DNA of 33,690 nt from Biscogniauxia marginata (lineage: Eukaryota; Ascomycota; Sordariomycetes; Xylariales; Xylariaceae), in NCBI GenBank assembly GCA_022695795.1, contig MU404171.1, positions 1-33,690 on the forward strand. Reading direction: 5' to 3'. Numbering within the stretch: position 1 is the stretch's first letter; each line of letters begins with the position of its first letter. A model generated the notes under the pieces. The model did no database searches and was not told where the DNA came from. It was given only the letters and a program-made list of their open reading frames with translations. Shown piece by piece: positions 21,914 through 33,264 of this stretch. Made by a program: the position numbers and the translations under genes.

Positions 21914-22974
21914 CTACTGCTGGACAATCTGTGCCCATCTTTCTGGCATGATGCCCCCGAAGTCAAAATGACCGTCTTGGTTTCTGATGACTACGCCTCT
22001 CTCTGTGACGATAGCATCGATTAACTCAGCAGGTGTGACGTCAAAGGCCGGATTCCAGACCCCCACGGCCTGATGCGCCGTTGCTACTCTTTCTGTCCGG
22101 GATACATCCACCTTTCCATCCTTACCGACTACCGCACCGCTGATCTGTGTCAATTCTTCTGGTTTTCGTTCCTCAATCTTGATGCCAGCCCCAGTCGATG
22201 TCTGCAGGTCGATACTCGTCGTTGGCGCCGCGACTATGAACTTGATACCGTGATATCTAGCTAGGACCGCTAATGTGTAGGTACCAATCTTATTAGCCGT
22301 ATCTCCGTTGCGCACGACCCGGTCGGCTCCCACGATGACCGCCGCGATGTGGTTTTGGGATTTCCTAGTGGCGAATAGCGCGCCGGCCATCGAGTCCGTG
22401 ATCAGCGTGGAAGGGATGCCTTCGTACACTAGCTCGAAGGCCGTGAGACGGCTTCCTTGATTATATGGCCGGGTCTCGGTGCAGAAGGCGTGGTGCAAGT
22501 GGCCGGCAGAATGCAGAGAGCGGATAATGCCAAGTGCTGTTCCGTGTCCCGACGTGGCAAGCGAGCCGGTGTTGCAATGCGTCAGGACTGACAGCTTGCT
22601 GTCAGCAGACTTGATGGGCGCATTGGCGAGCAGCCACCTGCTGCCGTGCTCACCAATGAGGAGATTCGTCTTGGTGTCTTGCCGGAAGATTTCCTCCGCC
22701 GCCGTGATGTAGGCATCAATGATAGCCATGCGCGCTGTAACATGGTCCCTCTCCGCTAGGCCAACGGACCGGATGACGGTCTTCAGGCGAGCGATGGCAT
22801 TGGCGAGATCTACGGCCGTCGGGCGTGAGAGCTTTAGATAGTCTAGGCGGGAGTCGATGTAGGACACTGTCTCGTCCGGTGTTGATGCTTCTACAATTCA
22901 TATGGAAGGTGGGTTTCAGCCGTTGGACAGATGTTCTATTTAATCGTGCTTGTAGCTAGGGGCGAAGGGTTCGA

Positions 22975-23005
<31 letters not shown>

Positions 23006-23358
23006 AAGAAGAAGAAGAAGAAGAAGAAGAAGAAGAAGGGGGATTTCTTACTACAGCTTCCGTTGTGTAATTCAACACCGTGGGCTAGAGCGGCTACGAT
23101 GGCGATTGCGGGTGCGCCTAGTAGAAAATTGACGATGGTGAGAAACATGCTCCTTTTCTGGCATGAATATCATAACAGCAGATTTGCATAATGCTTGTCT
23201 CATTATACGTACTTACCTCTCACTCTCATCGACTTGATACAGTCGAAGGCTTCCTCGCTCGTGGAGACCAAGTCGTAGTGGTGCTCGTGGGGCAGTCGGA
23301 GTTGGTCCAACACCTCCAGTTTGCCCCTCGTGTAGCGGATCGCTTGAAGACCTGTCAT
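21914..23358 (-). CDS. mri1: methylthioribose-1-phosphate isomerase
   Basis: Converts 5-methylthioribose-1-phosphate to 5-methylthioribulose-1-phosphate in the methionine salvage pathway; a cytosolic or nuclear enzyme of the eIF2B alpha/beta/delta-like fold. Exons: 23217-23358, 23052-23117 and 21914-22890; introns of 99 and 161 nt; 394 residues, the usual length. N-terminal MTGLQAIRYTRGKLEVLDQL and MRVRGAPAIAIVAALAHGVE are family hallmarks. The catalytic pair is Cys175 in LTHCNTGSLATSGHG and Asp259 in VGADRVVRNGDTANKIGTY. All are intact. The larger intron holds a 63-bp (CTT) run when read in the sense direction. The gene is divergent from TRS130 with 570 bp between the start codons. Confidence 0.95.
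22976..23038. repeat. (AAG)21 microsatellite inside an MRI1 intron
   Basis: Twenty-one perfect AAG units on the plus strand, which is (CTT)21 in the MRI1 transcript. They lie wholly within the 161-nt second intron (22891-23051). Frames crossing it that give poly-Lys or poly-Phe are not genes. Confidence 0.97.
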
Positions 23359-23928
23359 GGCTTTATTGTGTTTTCTTTAGGCACCTACTTCTTTTTTCTA
23401 AACTTTGATATATGAAGTCATCGCCAAGGTAACCGGTTACATACAAAATCGAATTGATGGTGATATATGTACCTAGGTAGGTATTTATGTAATTCTTGGA
23501 AGGTTATGAAGAGGGTCCCCCACTTCTTAAAACTCTGCCCAATCTTGTTACCTACCTTATGTAGGTAGGTACCTGTTAGATTAAGTACCTAGGTACCTAC
23601 CCGCTGGTATAACGCACGTGTGTGGCTTGATCGCACACGCAGAACACGTCCAATGGCAGATCCCCCCTATCCATTCGTCACTGCGAGTTCCCGATGCCAG
23701 CTGCAGGCGTCTGATGCTCAATGAAGCGGGTACATAGGTAGGTACTTAAGGTAGGTCCCTCCTACATCCTCTTGGCATCATGATTTATACACCATCATGA
23801 ACATCTGCTACCTTCTGCTACCTTACAAACACAGGGACTGCACCGCGAGCTGTAATTTTGTAACGACGGCAAGCCATATCTACTTTCGTAGTCATGAAAG
23901 CATAAGCCAATTGCATTAACTGTTCACC
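23359..23928. promoter_or_regulatory. shared divergent promoter region of MRI1 and TRS130
   Basis: 570 bp separate the start codons of two genes read away from each other, so both promoters and leaders must lie here. It is rich in ACCTAGGTA and TAGGTACCTA motifs (about 23468-23485, 23555-23603 and 23730-23758). The TRS130 start has a good context (CACCATGG). No other gene is visible. Confidence 0.7.
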
Positions 23929-26900
23929 ATGGAACAGCCGTTCTCTACCTCCAAGGTTACAGGTACCGTGGTTAATTGGTTGATCCTCTGCCTGCCCTTC
24001 TGCTTCTGACTTCGTCATAGTCGAGTGCTTCGACCCTCACGACGTCTTCAAGCTCCTGGCTCCGGGGCTGGTCCCCCGACTGCCATTGCGCAACCTCCAT
24101 TGGCAATCGCACGCCGGTCCCCTGCGCTCCATCGAGACTCTCCACGTCGAACTGCTCCAGGCTGGCGACAAAACCTCCGTTGCCTCCCCGCTCTCGTCTC
24201 CGCCTCCCTCGCAGCGATCCGACAACGATGGCTTCCAGACACAGATCGGCACCGCTGTAACTGCAACTGCAACTGCAACTGCGACGGCGAAGCTGTCATC
24301 CGACGGCGCTGACCAGACTACCAACCGTAACAGTGTGCCTACGCGGCGACATCAGATCCCTGGGCTGAGGAGGACGCCCTACCTGAAGGTGCTCTTGGTG
24401 CGATGCGACGATAATGACTCTTACAAGGGGCACGTCAGGCAGGAAATACGCGACTGGATCAAGACGAACACCCCACCGTCCACATCCAAAAAGGTGAACA
24501 CGGCTGAAAACCACGACGCTTTCGAATGGCTGATCATACACGTTGTGATCCCCAATACAATTGCTGCGACACAGCCGCGGAAGTCAGATTCCAGCTCTGG
24601 AGCGGATAAGACGTCTGCTGCATCCCGGTGGCGCCCAGGATCCAGCACCCTCCTCGAGAAGCTACGGTCCGATTTCAACAGCTCGAGTAAAGGGGCCCCG
24701 GATCGCATTGCGCAGATTCGTATCGGGGTTAATGATGTTCCATATGACAGTCTGCCTCGCGTTGTGCCGGCCGTGCCTAGTGGCTACACCGAGACTGAGC
24801 AGGAGACGGAGAACTCGTGGACGGACCTGATATCCAAGTTTCGCAGCTTGATATTGTCTAGTTTCGACCAGCGTGTCAGCCAATACGAAGAGGATATCAG
24901 AGAAAAAGATGCTCAGAGGACTTTGCCAGGATGGAACTTTTGTACTTTCTTCATACTCAAGGAGGGGCTTGCTCGAGGATTCGAAAGCGTGGGCTTGGTC
25001 GAGGACGCCCTCGTAGGATATGACGAACTAAGCGTGGGACTGGACATGGTTATCAAGGACCAAGCCCTAGGCAAATCCGACTCAGCCGCGAGTGCGCTCC
25101 TTGGCTATACCGAGGAGCTTAAGCAGATTGCGCTCAAGGCTAGCGCATCGGTCTCAGGGGCAACATACGAGGAAGAGGACGAGCTGGTTGATCTACAATC
25201 GTCACAGACGCCAGGCGCTCAGCCGAGAGAGTCTTATGATGATATTCCGATTAGTTCGAACAAGAAACCTTACCGCGACATGATTGTTGCAAACAATGTT
25301 TCCATTTTTGACTTCAGGTGCTACATATTCGCGAGACAAATAGCGCTCCTCCTTCGACTCGGAAATGCCTGGTCGACACGAGAGGAACTGTTAGCGATAC
25401 TTAAGGAGCAGCAGGAATCGGTCATCCACGGCGTAGCCCCAAGGGCGCCACCGCCGAAGCACAAGGAGAATGAAAACGAAGACCTCTCGATGCTAGCCGA
25501 AATATGCCGGAGAGCACTTGAATTCATCCCCTCTGTGTCACAAGTCATGAGAAAAGATATTCTCTTAGCGCTATCGGAGATCCATACATCCGACGAACAG
25601 GATGATACAGCAAGCGCACAGTCTAACCCTATCTTCAGGGAAGTTGTCGATAATCTGGTAGCTTCGTTCGCATTCTCCATTGCCCAGCAGATTTTAGCAC
25701 AGACGTCAACCAAAGCCCTGCCGATTCCGCCATCTACCTTGGTTCCGCCAGACGGTCATGAACCGAAAGCCACGATACCCGAACCGAAGACCATGATGCA
25801 TCCTGCTAGAAGCTCTTCACTACAGATCCGGACAGGAGGCGTTGGTGTGGGTCGCCCACCCCCTAGTCCAAATGTCTTCACAGGAGGGCGGTCCGATCAT
25901 GAAACCCCATCGACGTTTCTCAAAGCTGGTTTAGAAGAGCTTGCGGCTAGGAGAGCGGAACTCTATGGCTTGTCTCGAAATATCCTCGAGGAATGTGGAA
26001 AGAAACGGGAGTGGAGCGATGGTTGGTCCAGCGTCCCAGTTGTGGGCCAGTCCATGATGGTTGATATGGTTGATATTGATCTTTCGGAGGACGTGGACGT
26101 CCAATCCCAGGAAGGAGTAGCATCAAAGGCTCAAGAGACTATAATATCCATGTCCGGGATTGAGAGTAGACTTCTTAAGACGGCACTAGACAACCATGAA
26201 GATTTCTACCGTCTGTACGAAATTCTCACCGATAAAGCCCTCCGGCATTATACTGTCGCAAATCACACGCACTCCATCCATGCTAGCATGGCCGACCTCG
26301 CAGTTCTCAAGTATCATCTAGGTGACTACGGCTCTGCTGCCTACTACTTCTGGAGGACCACGCCGTTTTTCGGGGACAGCGGGTGGAGCCTCCTCGAGTT
26401 GTCCATGCTTGTCATGTACTCAAGATGTTTAAAAAAGCTTGAACGAAAAGACGAATATGTTAAGGTCTTGTTAAAACTGTTATCGAAGGCTGCTGCCGCT
26501 GAGAGGGATCGTCAGCAGGCTCTGTCATCGTTCAGAATTGGCGGGAGGAGGGACGCTAGCTATACCGAAAGTGAGGTAATTAAGGAGTTCTTACATGACC
26601 TACTTGTAGAAGTCAAGTCACTCCCAAGTGAACTTAGAATACCTCTATCGAGCTTCTTCTCCTGTGTCGAGGTAGACGGCCCCCCAGAATATCACCGGGG
26701 CCGTGACAGCATCTGCCTCAAGTTGAAGATTAAAAGCTTGTTGGTTGATGATCTCAAAATTGAGAGAGCGAGAGTGCGGATTGTAAACGCCTTGGCTAAG
26801 GCACAAAAGGAGATATGGCTTGAGCAAGCGGAGCCCGCAACGATCGGACCGGGCAGTAACAAGCTGATGCTCACTAGCAATGTGAGCCTTCGTCTTCTTC

Positions 26901-28803
26901 TAAGTAGAATCGTTGTAACTAAACATGACAGGCTGCGATTCCGGGCTATTATGAGCTCGATAAGATCGATTTGACGGCCAGCAAACTATGCCTCTATTAT
27001 GAGCGAGAACTTGGCCACCTCTCGAATAAGAAGAACGATCTTCTCAAGTCGTCTCAGGTACCTATTTACCACCGAACTGATACCCTGAACGTAGAGCTAT
27101 ATGCGTCGAAACACATACAGCTTGATCGCAACAATACTGTCGATATAGAGCTAGACTCTGGGTGGAACGAAATACGTAGAGCCGAGGTTCGAGTAAAAGC
27201 GGCAACTGGGGGATTAAGGCTGATCACTAGCGAGGCTTCGTGCATCGATTCTTCCGTTGACTTTTCGAAACCACCAGAAGGTGGTCTGTTTTGCCTCGAG
27301 TCGATACCCCAGAGATCGAAGGTTAGGATTCGGTTTCCATACACGGTGGAACAGGAAACCCTCAATGTGTCCGTTCGCATCGAAGTAGTCTACGTGACGG
27401 AACATGGCAGCTTCATCTTCTCAAAAACACCTACGATCCACACCGCCCTTGCCCTTGGCGTCAACGTCCAGGACATCTTCAAACACGACGCCCTGTTCTC
27501 CCGCTTTACTGTGACTACTGCGAGCCCTAGCCCTCTGCGCCTGGTCAAAAGTGAGCTACTGGGGTCTGATCTTTTCGAGTCCGAATTTGGCCTTCCTCCC
27601 GGCAATCCAATCATCATTTTTCCTCGGCAGCCAGCGAGTCTGTTGTATAAGATCAAACGAAAAAGGGACGTGAAAATCACTCCGAAGTCATCCAAGACAA
27701 TGTACCTGAAATTATATTATAGTGTTCTCCAAGAAGAGATCGAGACGCTAGTTGGTGACTCTATCATCAAATCTGTACAAGATACGCCCCTGCGTTCACT
27801 TTCCCGGTTGCTAGTCTCAACCGTTCTACCGCATGTCCAGAACGATCTTAGTGGAATTGAACTCGAACGTGCAGCCCTCTTAGGATTTATTTCGACGTCG
27901 TTCTTAGCCTCTGTCGACTGGGCAAGGACGTTCACCGGCGTAGGCAAAGGGCTAGACGGCGTCGACCTCTCTGACACACTAGCATTGTTCCTCCAGACTT
28001 GGCAGACCGAGAACCCCAAACTCGTCTTCCCATACTCGGAACCAGCCGAACTCACATCCATTCTCATCCCCGTGGAAATCCCTTCGGTCACCATAGTGCA
28101 TACAGCCGACATCCGGCTGCAGTCTACCTCTCTGCCGCCATCCGCCGAACACCCCGTTCCCGTGTCTCCCTTCCACGCAAGCTCCCTGCCAGTCTGCTGC
28201 ACCACTCATCAGCTCCTGCCTGCCACACTACACCTCAGGTGGACGCGGCTGTGGGACACGGTTACCCCGTACTCAGACCAGACAGACCTCGAGTTTAGCT
28301 ACGAGTTGACGGCGCCGCCTGACACGTGGCTGCTTGGTGGCCGTAGGAAGGGCCACTTCGTGATCCCCGCCCCCGAGGCCGACACTGAGGCCGAACGCTG
28401 TAGCTCCGCCGAGACCGAGGCCGATATCCCCATCCTGCTGATCCCGCAGCGCGAGGGCTGGTTGCCGTATCCCGGGGTCGAGATCCGCGAGGTCAGGACT
28501 GATTCGGTGGTACCTGGACTAGCATCCGGATCCGGTGCGGCTGCTGGCGGTGGTAGTGGTGGTAACGGGGCCGCGTATAATCCTCCCGTTCACGAACCTA
28601 TGGTGCCACCAGCGTTGGCGATGGCAGAAGGTCCTGTAGCGCATTTCGAGACGGACCTTAGAAACATGGGCGAGACGGTGCGCGTTGTCGCGGACAGGAC
28701 CCGTGTCACGCTGAGCCTCGACGCCAGTGGGCCGGGCGGAGGACCGTTGGTATTGGACGTGGAGAGACGGAAACGTGGCGTCGAGGGCCGCGTCGTTGCT
28801 TAA
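23929..28803 (+). CDS. trs130: TRAPPII complex subunit Trs130 (TRAPPC10-like)
   Basis: A large subunit of the TRAPPII tethering complex, which activates Ypt31/Rab11-type GTPases at the late Golgi. Exons: 23929-23962, 24021-26881 and 26932-28803, introns of 58 and 50 nt, 1588 residues, somewhat over the size of relatives. The tiny first exon encodes MEQPFSTSKVT and joins in frame to VECFDPHDVFKLLAPGLVPR, the conserved start. The second intron (donor GTGAGC, acceptor GACAG) restores AAIPGYYELDKIDLTASKLC; without it the frame closes at 26974. Recognised blocks are RRHQIPGLRRTPYLK near the N-terminus, the central HYTVANHTHSIHASMADLAV and YYFWRTTPFFGDSGW, and the C-terminal TMEM1-type region (VNVQDIFKHDALFSRFTV, TMYLKLYYSVLQEEIE). 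A short Thr-Ala repeat (24257-24285) and a Gly/Ser/Ala linker (about 28530-28575) are likely flexible insertions. Confidence 0.95.
24257..24285 (+). repeat. (ACTGCA)n hexamer repeat in TRS130 coding sequence
   Basis: Four to five copies of ACTGCA encode alternating Thr and Ala (VTATATATATA) in the variable N-terminal part of Trs130. It is a coding microsatellite likely to vary between strains. Confidence 0.85.
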
Positions 28804-29386
28804 TAGCCATATACTGGCCCAAGGGTAACTAGCTACCTAAGTTAGGTAGTAAGAGCGGGTCACCCCCCCCTTACCAGGGCAGATTAAGTGCGTATATATA
28901 TATGTGCGTGTGTGTGTGTAACAGACGAACTAGTCGTGGAATAGGGTGCTGATGCATAGAGCATAGTAGTAACACATAGGAGTTGATCTCTGGTCGGATT
29001 TTGTCAAAATGAGGTATCGCCTACATGAACCTAGCTTTTAATACAACTACTAATAGCCCTAACTCATGCTCAGGAGGGCTCGAGATTAGTCAGATCAGGA
29101 CTGATGTCGCTGAGTCAAGTTGTGCTTGGGTGTCGGATGTCAATAAATTCTAGGGCCGAGATTTCCTTCTCGTCTAAAGTCTGCCTTCATCGCCAAGACA
29201 TGAATGTATCCTTCTGATAGAGATGATCAAGTGGAAAACCCTCTACGCCTCCTTATATACGAGTTTCCGTCCTAATCAGCACACGGGCTTGAGAAATTCC
29301 CTCTAGCAAGAAGCTGATTTACGCTTAGCCTGCTTCATTCGCTGGTAGAATTGCAGGGCTGGCAAGGCTATTATTATTTCTTCTCA
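28804..29386. other. convergent intergenic region, TRS130 and CDC43 3' ends
   Basis: 583 bp between two stop codons facing each other. It holds a C8 run near 28863-28870, a TA/TG dinucleotide tract at about 28892-28920 and one AGGTA-type motif near 28840. I see no gene or RNA; it should carry both 3' untranslated regions. Confidence 0.6.
28892..28920. repeat. (TA)n(TG)n dinucleotide microsatellite
   Basis: TATATATATATGTGCGTGTGTG-like alternating purine-pyrimidine tract in the 3' region after TRS130. Confidence 0.85.
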
Positions 29387-30771
29387 TTATTCATCGTCGT
29401 CATTACGATCTCCTCCCGAGTCACTATCCGAATCGCTACAGCTACTACTATCGTCGTCCCGAGAAGCAGCCCGCAACAGCGCCTCCCTCGCCTTGGTGAT
29501 CTTTCCCGCCACATCGGCACTGGCGCATATGCGGGGATCGAATTTCTTCAACCCTTCTTCCCCGTCCTCACCGCCCAGGGTTGCTAGGGCTGCGAGACCC
29601 ATGTACGCGTGGTATATGTCAGGCGGGCCGCCGGGGTGCTTCGCAAATCCGCCGATGAGGTGCTGGGTCTTCTCGAGAATGAAACTACGCGCGGGTGCCC
29701 GGTCAATGAGCTCGCGCTGGCCGAGAAGTGACAACGTGCCGCTGACCCACCACGCGTAGCACGTGTCGGCGACCTTGTTTATACGTCCATTGAAGCCGGT
29801 AGTCGATTGGGATAGATCATCAGACGCCGACAGGACCGAGAGATCAGGGAGCGGGTGGTTAGAGCTATCTTCATCATTCTCCCCTGCGTAAGCGAACTGT
29901 CGGTTGGCGAGGAAATGTATGAGCGAAGGAATTGAGGGAATGCCGGTGCGAACGTAGTGATCTGGTCGCGCGGAGGGGTCCGGATTGGCGAGATCGAGAA
30001 GCGCGAGAGCGGCTACGCCGCAGTACGCATAGCCGCCTGCAAATTATTAGCCTCGGTAGGAAATATGTATAGATCCAGAACGTGCTTACTATGACTTTCA
30101 TGCGTAGAACTCTCAGACAGACCCCCATCGAAAGTCTGCCCTCTTCTTATGTATCCTACCAGCGCCTCGACGTCAAAGTCCTCAGCCCCGTAACCCTCCG
30201 CTCCTCCAAGTGCCCAGCGTATAGTGGCAGCAATGTAGCAGTATCGCATATCTCTGCCTCCACCAACGTAGCCATCTTCGGTAATGACCTCCCCGAAGCT
30301 GCCGTCCTCTCTCTGCAGCTTCCTCAGCCATCGCAGAGTGAGGACGCGATCGACGCCTTCGAAAGCCGCAGACCCGTCCCCTTCAGCTAGAACTCCTAGT
30401 GAGAGCAGTGCGAAGAGGGTGGCCGCTATGTTGACATTCGCTGGATCACGAGCTACTTCTTCCTCCTTGTCGAAATCGAACCGGGTGGTATATCGTCGCG
30501 GCAAGACGTGGTGGGGTGAGCCGCAGAAGCCGCCGTGGGAGTGCTGGAGAGATAGAACCCAAGCACGAAGCCGGGCACGATCGGCGGGGCTTGTAAGAGG
30601 AACGGACTCGGACGCCGACAGCAGGTCAAGGGCAGCGAGGATGAAGTAGCCGAGGGTCAGCCTGATGCTGTCGTTGCTGGTGTAGTGGTGGGGGAGGAGA
30701 GATCGGAAGCATCGCTGCCAATAGCGAATATGGCGGGCCGTGTCGAGAGGTGTTTCAGAGGAAGTAGCCAT
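29387..30771 (-). CDS. cdc43: geranylgeranyltransferase type I beta subunit
   Basis: The beta subunit pairs with the shared alpha subunit (Ram2) to attach geranylgeranyl to CaaL proteins such as Rho1 and Cdc42. Exons 30090-30771 and 29387-30036 with a 53-nt intron; 443 residues. It shows prenyltransferase repeats: SLQHSHGGFCGSP, RKLQREDGSFGE, GGRDMRYCYIAATIRWALGG, GQTFDGGLSESSTHESHSGY and DIYHAYMGLAAL. The zinc ligands are Asp318 and Cys320 in KVADTCYAWW and His370 in DIYHAY. The DMRYCY block and GGFCGSP favour type I over farnesyltransferase or the Rab enzyme. The last 25 or so residues form a Ser/Asp acidic tail (SSSCSDSDSDSGGDRNDDDE) outside the catalytic fold. It is divergent from ILM1, with 566 bp between starts. 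Confidence 0.93.
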
Positions 30772-31337
30772 AGCTCTCTATCAGGGTCGATCGGCCTGTA
30801 GGGAGTTTCAAATAGGGGACACGGGATTGAGTTATTTAATTATAGTTGTCGGGCGTCGACAGTTTTGCCATGCTCGCCTAGGTAAGGTACCTAGGTATGC
30901 CAAATCGTAATGGAAGATGGTGGTTGTCTTTGCTCTTCACTACGAGGATTTGTAGGCTAGATAAGATAAGCGATAATCGAGAGTTCATAAAGAAATACCT
31001 TAGGTACCTAGGTACCTTAGGTAGGTAGGTGGGGTGGGTGAAGTCATGCTAACCTTAAGTTAAGGCTGAAACTGTAACCGTTATCCCTGCAGGTACCTAA
31101 CCTAAGCTTAGCGTCTACAATGTAGAGCTGTACGTAAGCCTGCCCATGCGTTTCGCAACAGACTTGGCCATCGCTGTGGACAGCTCCTACAATCAAGCTC
31201 ATTCCTTTCTTCATCTTATTCTTAACAGCATCTCTGGACTCTTGGCCGAGGCTGCGCTCTCTACGTCGGAGTTCCATATTGTATTCTCCTGCCTCGACCC
31301 TCTATCCCTCCCGTGCTGGGAGTACATATTGCCCAAG
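30772..31337. promoter_or_regulatory. shared divergent promoter region of CDC43 and ILM1
   Basis: 566 bp between two outward-facing start codons. It contains several TACCTAGGTA motifs, including the perfect 16-bp palindrome AGGTACCTAGGTACCT at 31002-31017 and another cluster at 30877-30898. The ILM1 frame is open upstream to 31146, but the family start is at 31338. Confidence 0.65.
31002..31017. repeat. perfect 16-bp palindrome AGGTACCTAGGTACCT
   Basis: Self-complementary over all 16 bases, within CCTTAGG-flanked sequence in the CDC43/ILM1 promoter region. It is the longest example of a motif scattered through the intergenic DNA of this window. Confidence 0.9.
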
Positions 31338-32007
31338 ATGGCTCTCATATCCGCTAAGACGATCTTGACTTCGCTGTGTCTCTTCCACATCACCCTCGCC
31401 TTCTTCTTCTTTACGGACCCCAATACAATTGCTGACCAGGCCCTGGTCTGGGTGCTGGGCGAGGCGATGGGCATGGTAAGTTAACCTGGCTCATCCATCC
31501 CAACCTGCTAGGCCACGGTAGGCCGTCTCTAGGCTTGAGTATTTTGCTGACAACACGTGGTTGGGGAGCCACCGACAGCCCGAAACCCGGTACTTCGAGA
31601 CCCCTTCGCCAGCGTCGTCCTTCCTCGCCGTCGTGCTCTTCCTCGTCGGCCTCTCCGACCTCATCACCCTGTCCATGCCCGAGGAGATCTGGCTGGTGCA
31701 CTACTGGAGCGCCCAGGCCCCTGCCCGCATAATCGTCTTCGGCGTATTGACCGTCTTCACTTACCTGTCGACTCCCAGCAGCGGCAATGGCGGTTCCACG
31801 CGTATTTCCATGTCTCACCCGACGGTCCCCTTCATGGGTGGCTCGTATGGTACCGCAAGCGGCGGCGACGGCCTGCGCAACCGTGTCTTCTTCGCCTTTG
31901 CCTTTCTCGAATTTCTGAGCTGGTTCTGGGCTTGGGTCACGCTGATGGAGGAGACGAAGGCGTTTGCGGGACGAAGGAGGAGCCGTAGGAGCAGCGGTAG
32001 CCGGTAG
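31338..32007 (+). CDS. ilm1: ILM1 family membrane protein
   Basis: Small multi-pass membrane protein of the Ilm1 family. The yeast member was named for increased loss of mitochondrial DNA; its molecular role is unclear. Exons 31338-31475 and 31579-32007, one 103-nt intron (donor GTAAGT, branch GCTGAC, acceptor GACAG), 188 residues. The start is set by MALISAKTILTSLCLFHITL, where the family begins, although the frame is open further upstream. Four likely membrane segments lie at about 7-25, 58-78, 93-111 and 150-171. Conserved pieces are DPNTIADQALVWVLGEAMGM at the exon junction, FETPSPASSFLAVV, LSMPEEIWLVHYW and GDGLRNRVFFAFAFLEFLSW. A basic tail (RRRSRRSSGSR) follows. It is the last gene before the right AT-rich block. 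Confidence 0.9.
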
Positions 32008-32520
32008 AAATAGCTACTAGGAAGGAACCCATATAAAATAGCAATCTAAAGAGTAAAAAGAAGCATAATGGCTTATGACGTGAGTTAACCCCGAGGATAA
32101 GCGAATTACAAGGCGCTCAAATCGTGTTTTTAGTCGGATACCGCATAACAAGAAAACAAGTAGGTAGAATAAAACATAAAACGTCTTAAGACGACGTTTT
32201 ACTTGTTAGTTTATACTTTAATTAAAACTAATAACCAGGGCTTAATTAATAAATAATATTATAACTTTTTCTTATTTATATATAAATTATATAAATAAAA
32301 TAAACTTATAAACGAAATTTTATAATTATTATAATGTATTATATAAATAAATAATAATATAAATATATATAAAGTAAAAAAAGGTAATAATTATTAAAAA
32401 AAAAAGGCTTAACTTTAAAGCTTTATTAAGGCTTTTTTATATAAACTTAATCTTTTATTTTATTTATATATAATATTATACTTTTTACCGTTTTATATTA
32501 AATAAATAAAATAATTTTTT

Positions 32521-32813
32521 ATATATAATCGATTTTTTAAAAAATTTTATAACTTTATATATAAAAATCAAAAAAGTTTCAAACTTTTTTTAATTATATA
32601 GTTTAATTAAAATATATAAAAATATATATATAAAAAGGTTTATATATTTTATTTTAATTTATTATAATAACGATTTATAATAATTAAATATAATTAAAAG
32701 GAAATTATATTATAAAGTTAAAAGTTAATTATTTAACTAAAAAAAGGTTTTAAATCTTTCCGATTTTTATATATAAAGTTATAAATTTTCGAAAAAAATC
32801 GATTTTATATATA
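32521..32813. mobile_element. MITE-like element with inverted repeats of about 90 bp
   Basis: The arm at 32521-32610 is the inverted partner of about 32722-32813. Both arms, read inward, contain AATCGATTTTTT, then TTTATAACTTTATATATAAA, AATC and a T-rich stretch ending near TTTTTTTA. The total of about 293 bp with no coding sequence fits a miniature inverted-repeat transposon. Differences between the arms are largely C/T and G/A. No target duplication could be fixed in this A/T sequence. Confidence 0.6.
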
Positions 32814-32965
32814 TTATAAAAGGCTAACTAACTACAAAATAGTTAAATTAACTTATATAACAAGATTAAAGCCTTAAATTTCACTTTTATAAGTGAAATA
32901 ACTAACCTTTTAATTATTAACATAATAGTTATAAAGCATCATTACGATAATTATTTTATTTAATA
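32814..32965 (+). repeat. repeat unit, copy 1 (uninterrupted)
   Basis: Begins ATTATAAAAGGCTAACTAAC, passes through ACAAGATTAAAGCCTTAAAT and the hairpin ATTTCACTT-TTAT-AAGTGAAAT (32878-32899), and ends after AAAGCATCATTACGATAATT. It matches the split copy at 33265-33605. Confidence 0.8.
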
Positions 32966-33264
32966 AATAAATATATAAAAATCGCTCGTTTAAACTAGCT
33001 TTAAAGCGAGCAATTATAAAAAAGAAATATAACGTTTTAAAACCGAGATAATTTTAAAGTTATATTATTTAACGAGTAATAAATTAATAAACATTATTAT
33101 GAAATACCGATTTATTAAACTTTAATATATATTTATAAAATGTATTAAGCTTATAAAGTTAAATTAAATATTTTAAAAGATTTAATAATCCACTTATTAT
33201 ATTAAATTATTTTAATACGTTTCTTTTACGATTTAAAAACGAATTATATAAAAAAAAGAATAAT

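Noticed and set aside
24037..24324. Minus-strand frame with alternating Val-Ala run opposite TRS130
   Set aside because: It is the antisense of the coding hexamer repeat in TRS130.
31146..31337. N-terminal extension of ILM1 from the ATG at 31146
   Set aside because: The family begins at MALISAKTI (31338); the extension has no hallmark and lies in the divergent promoter region.
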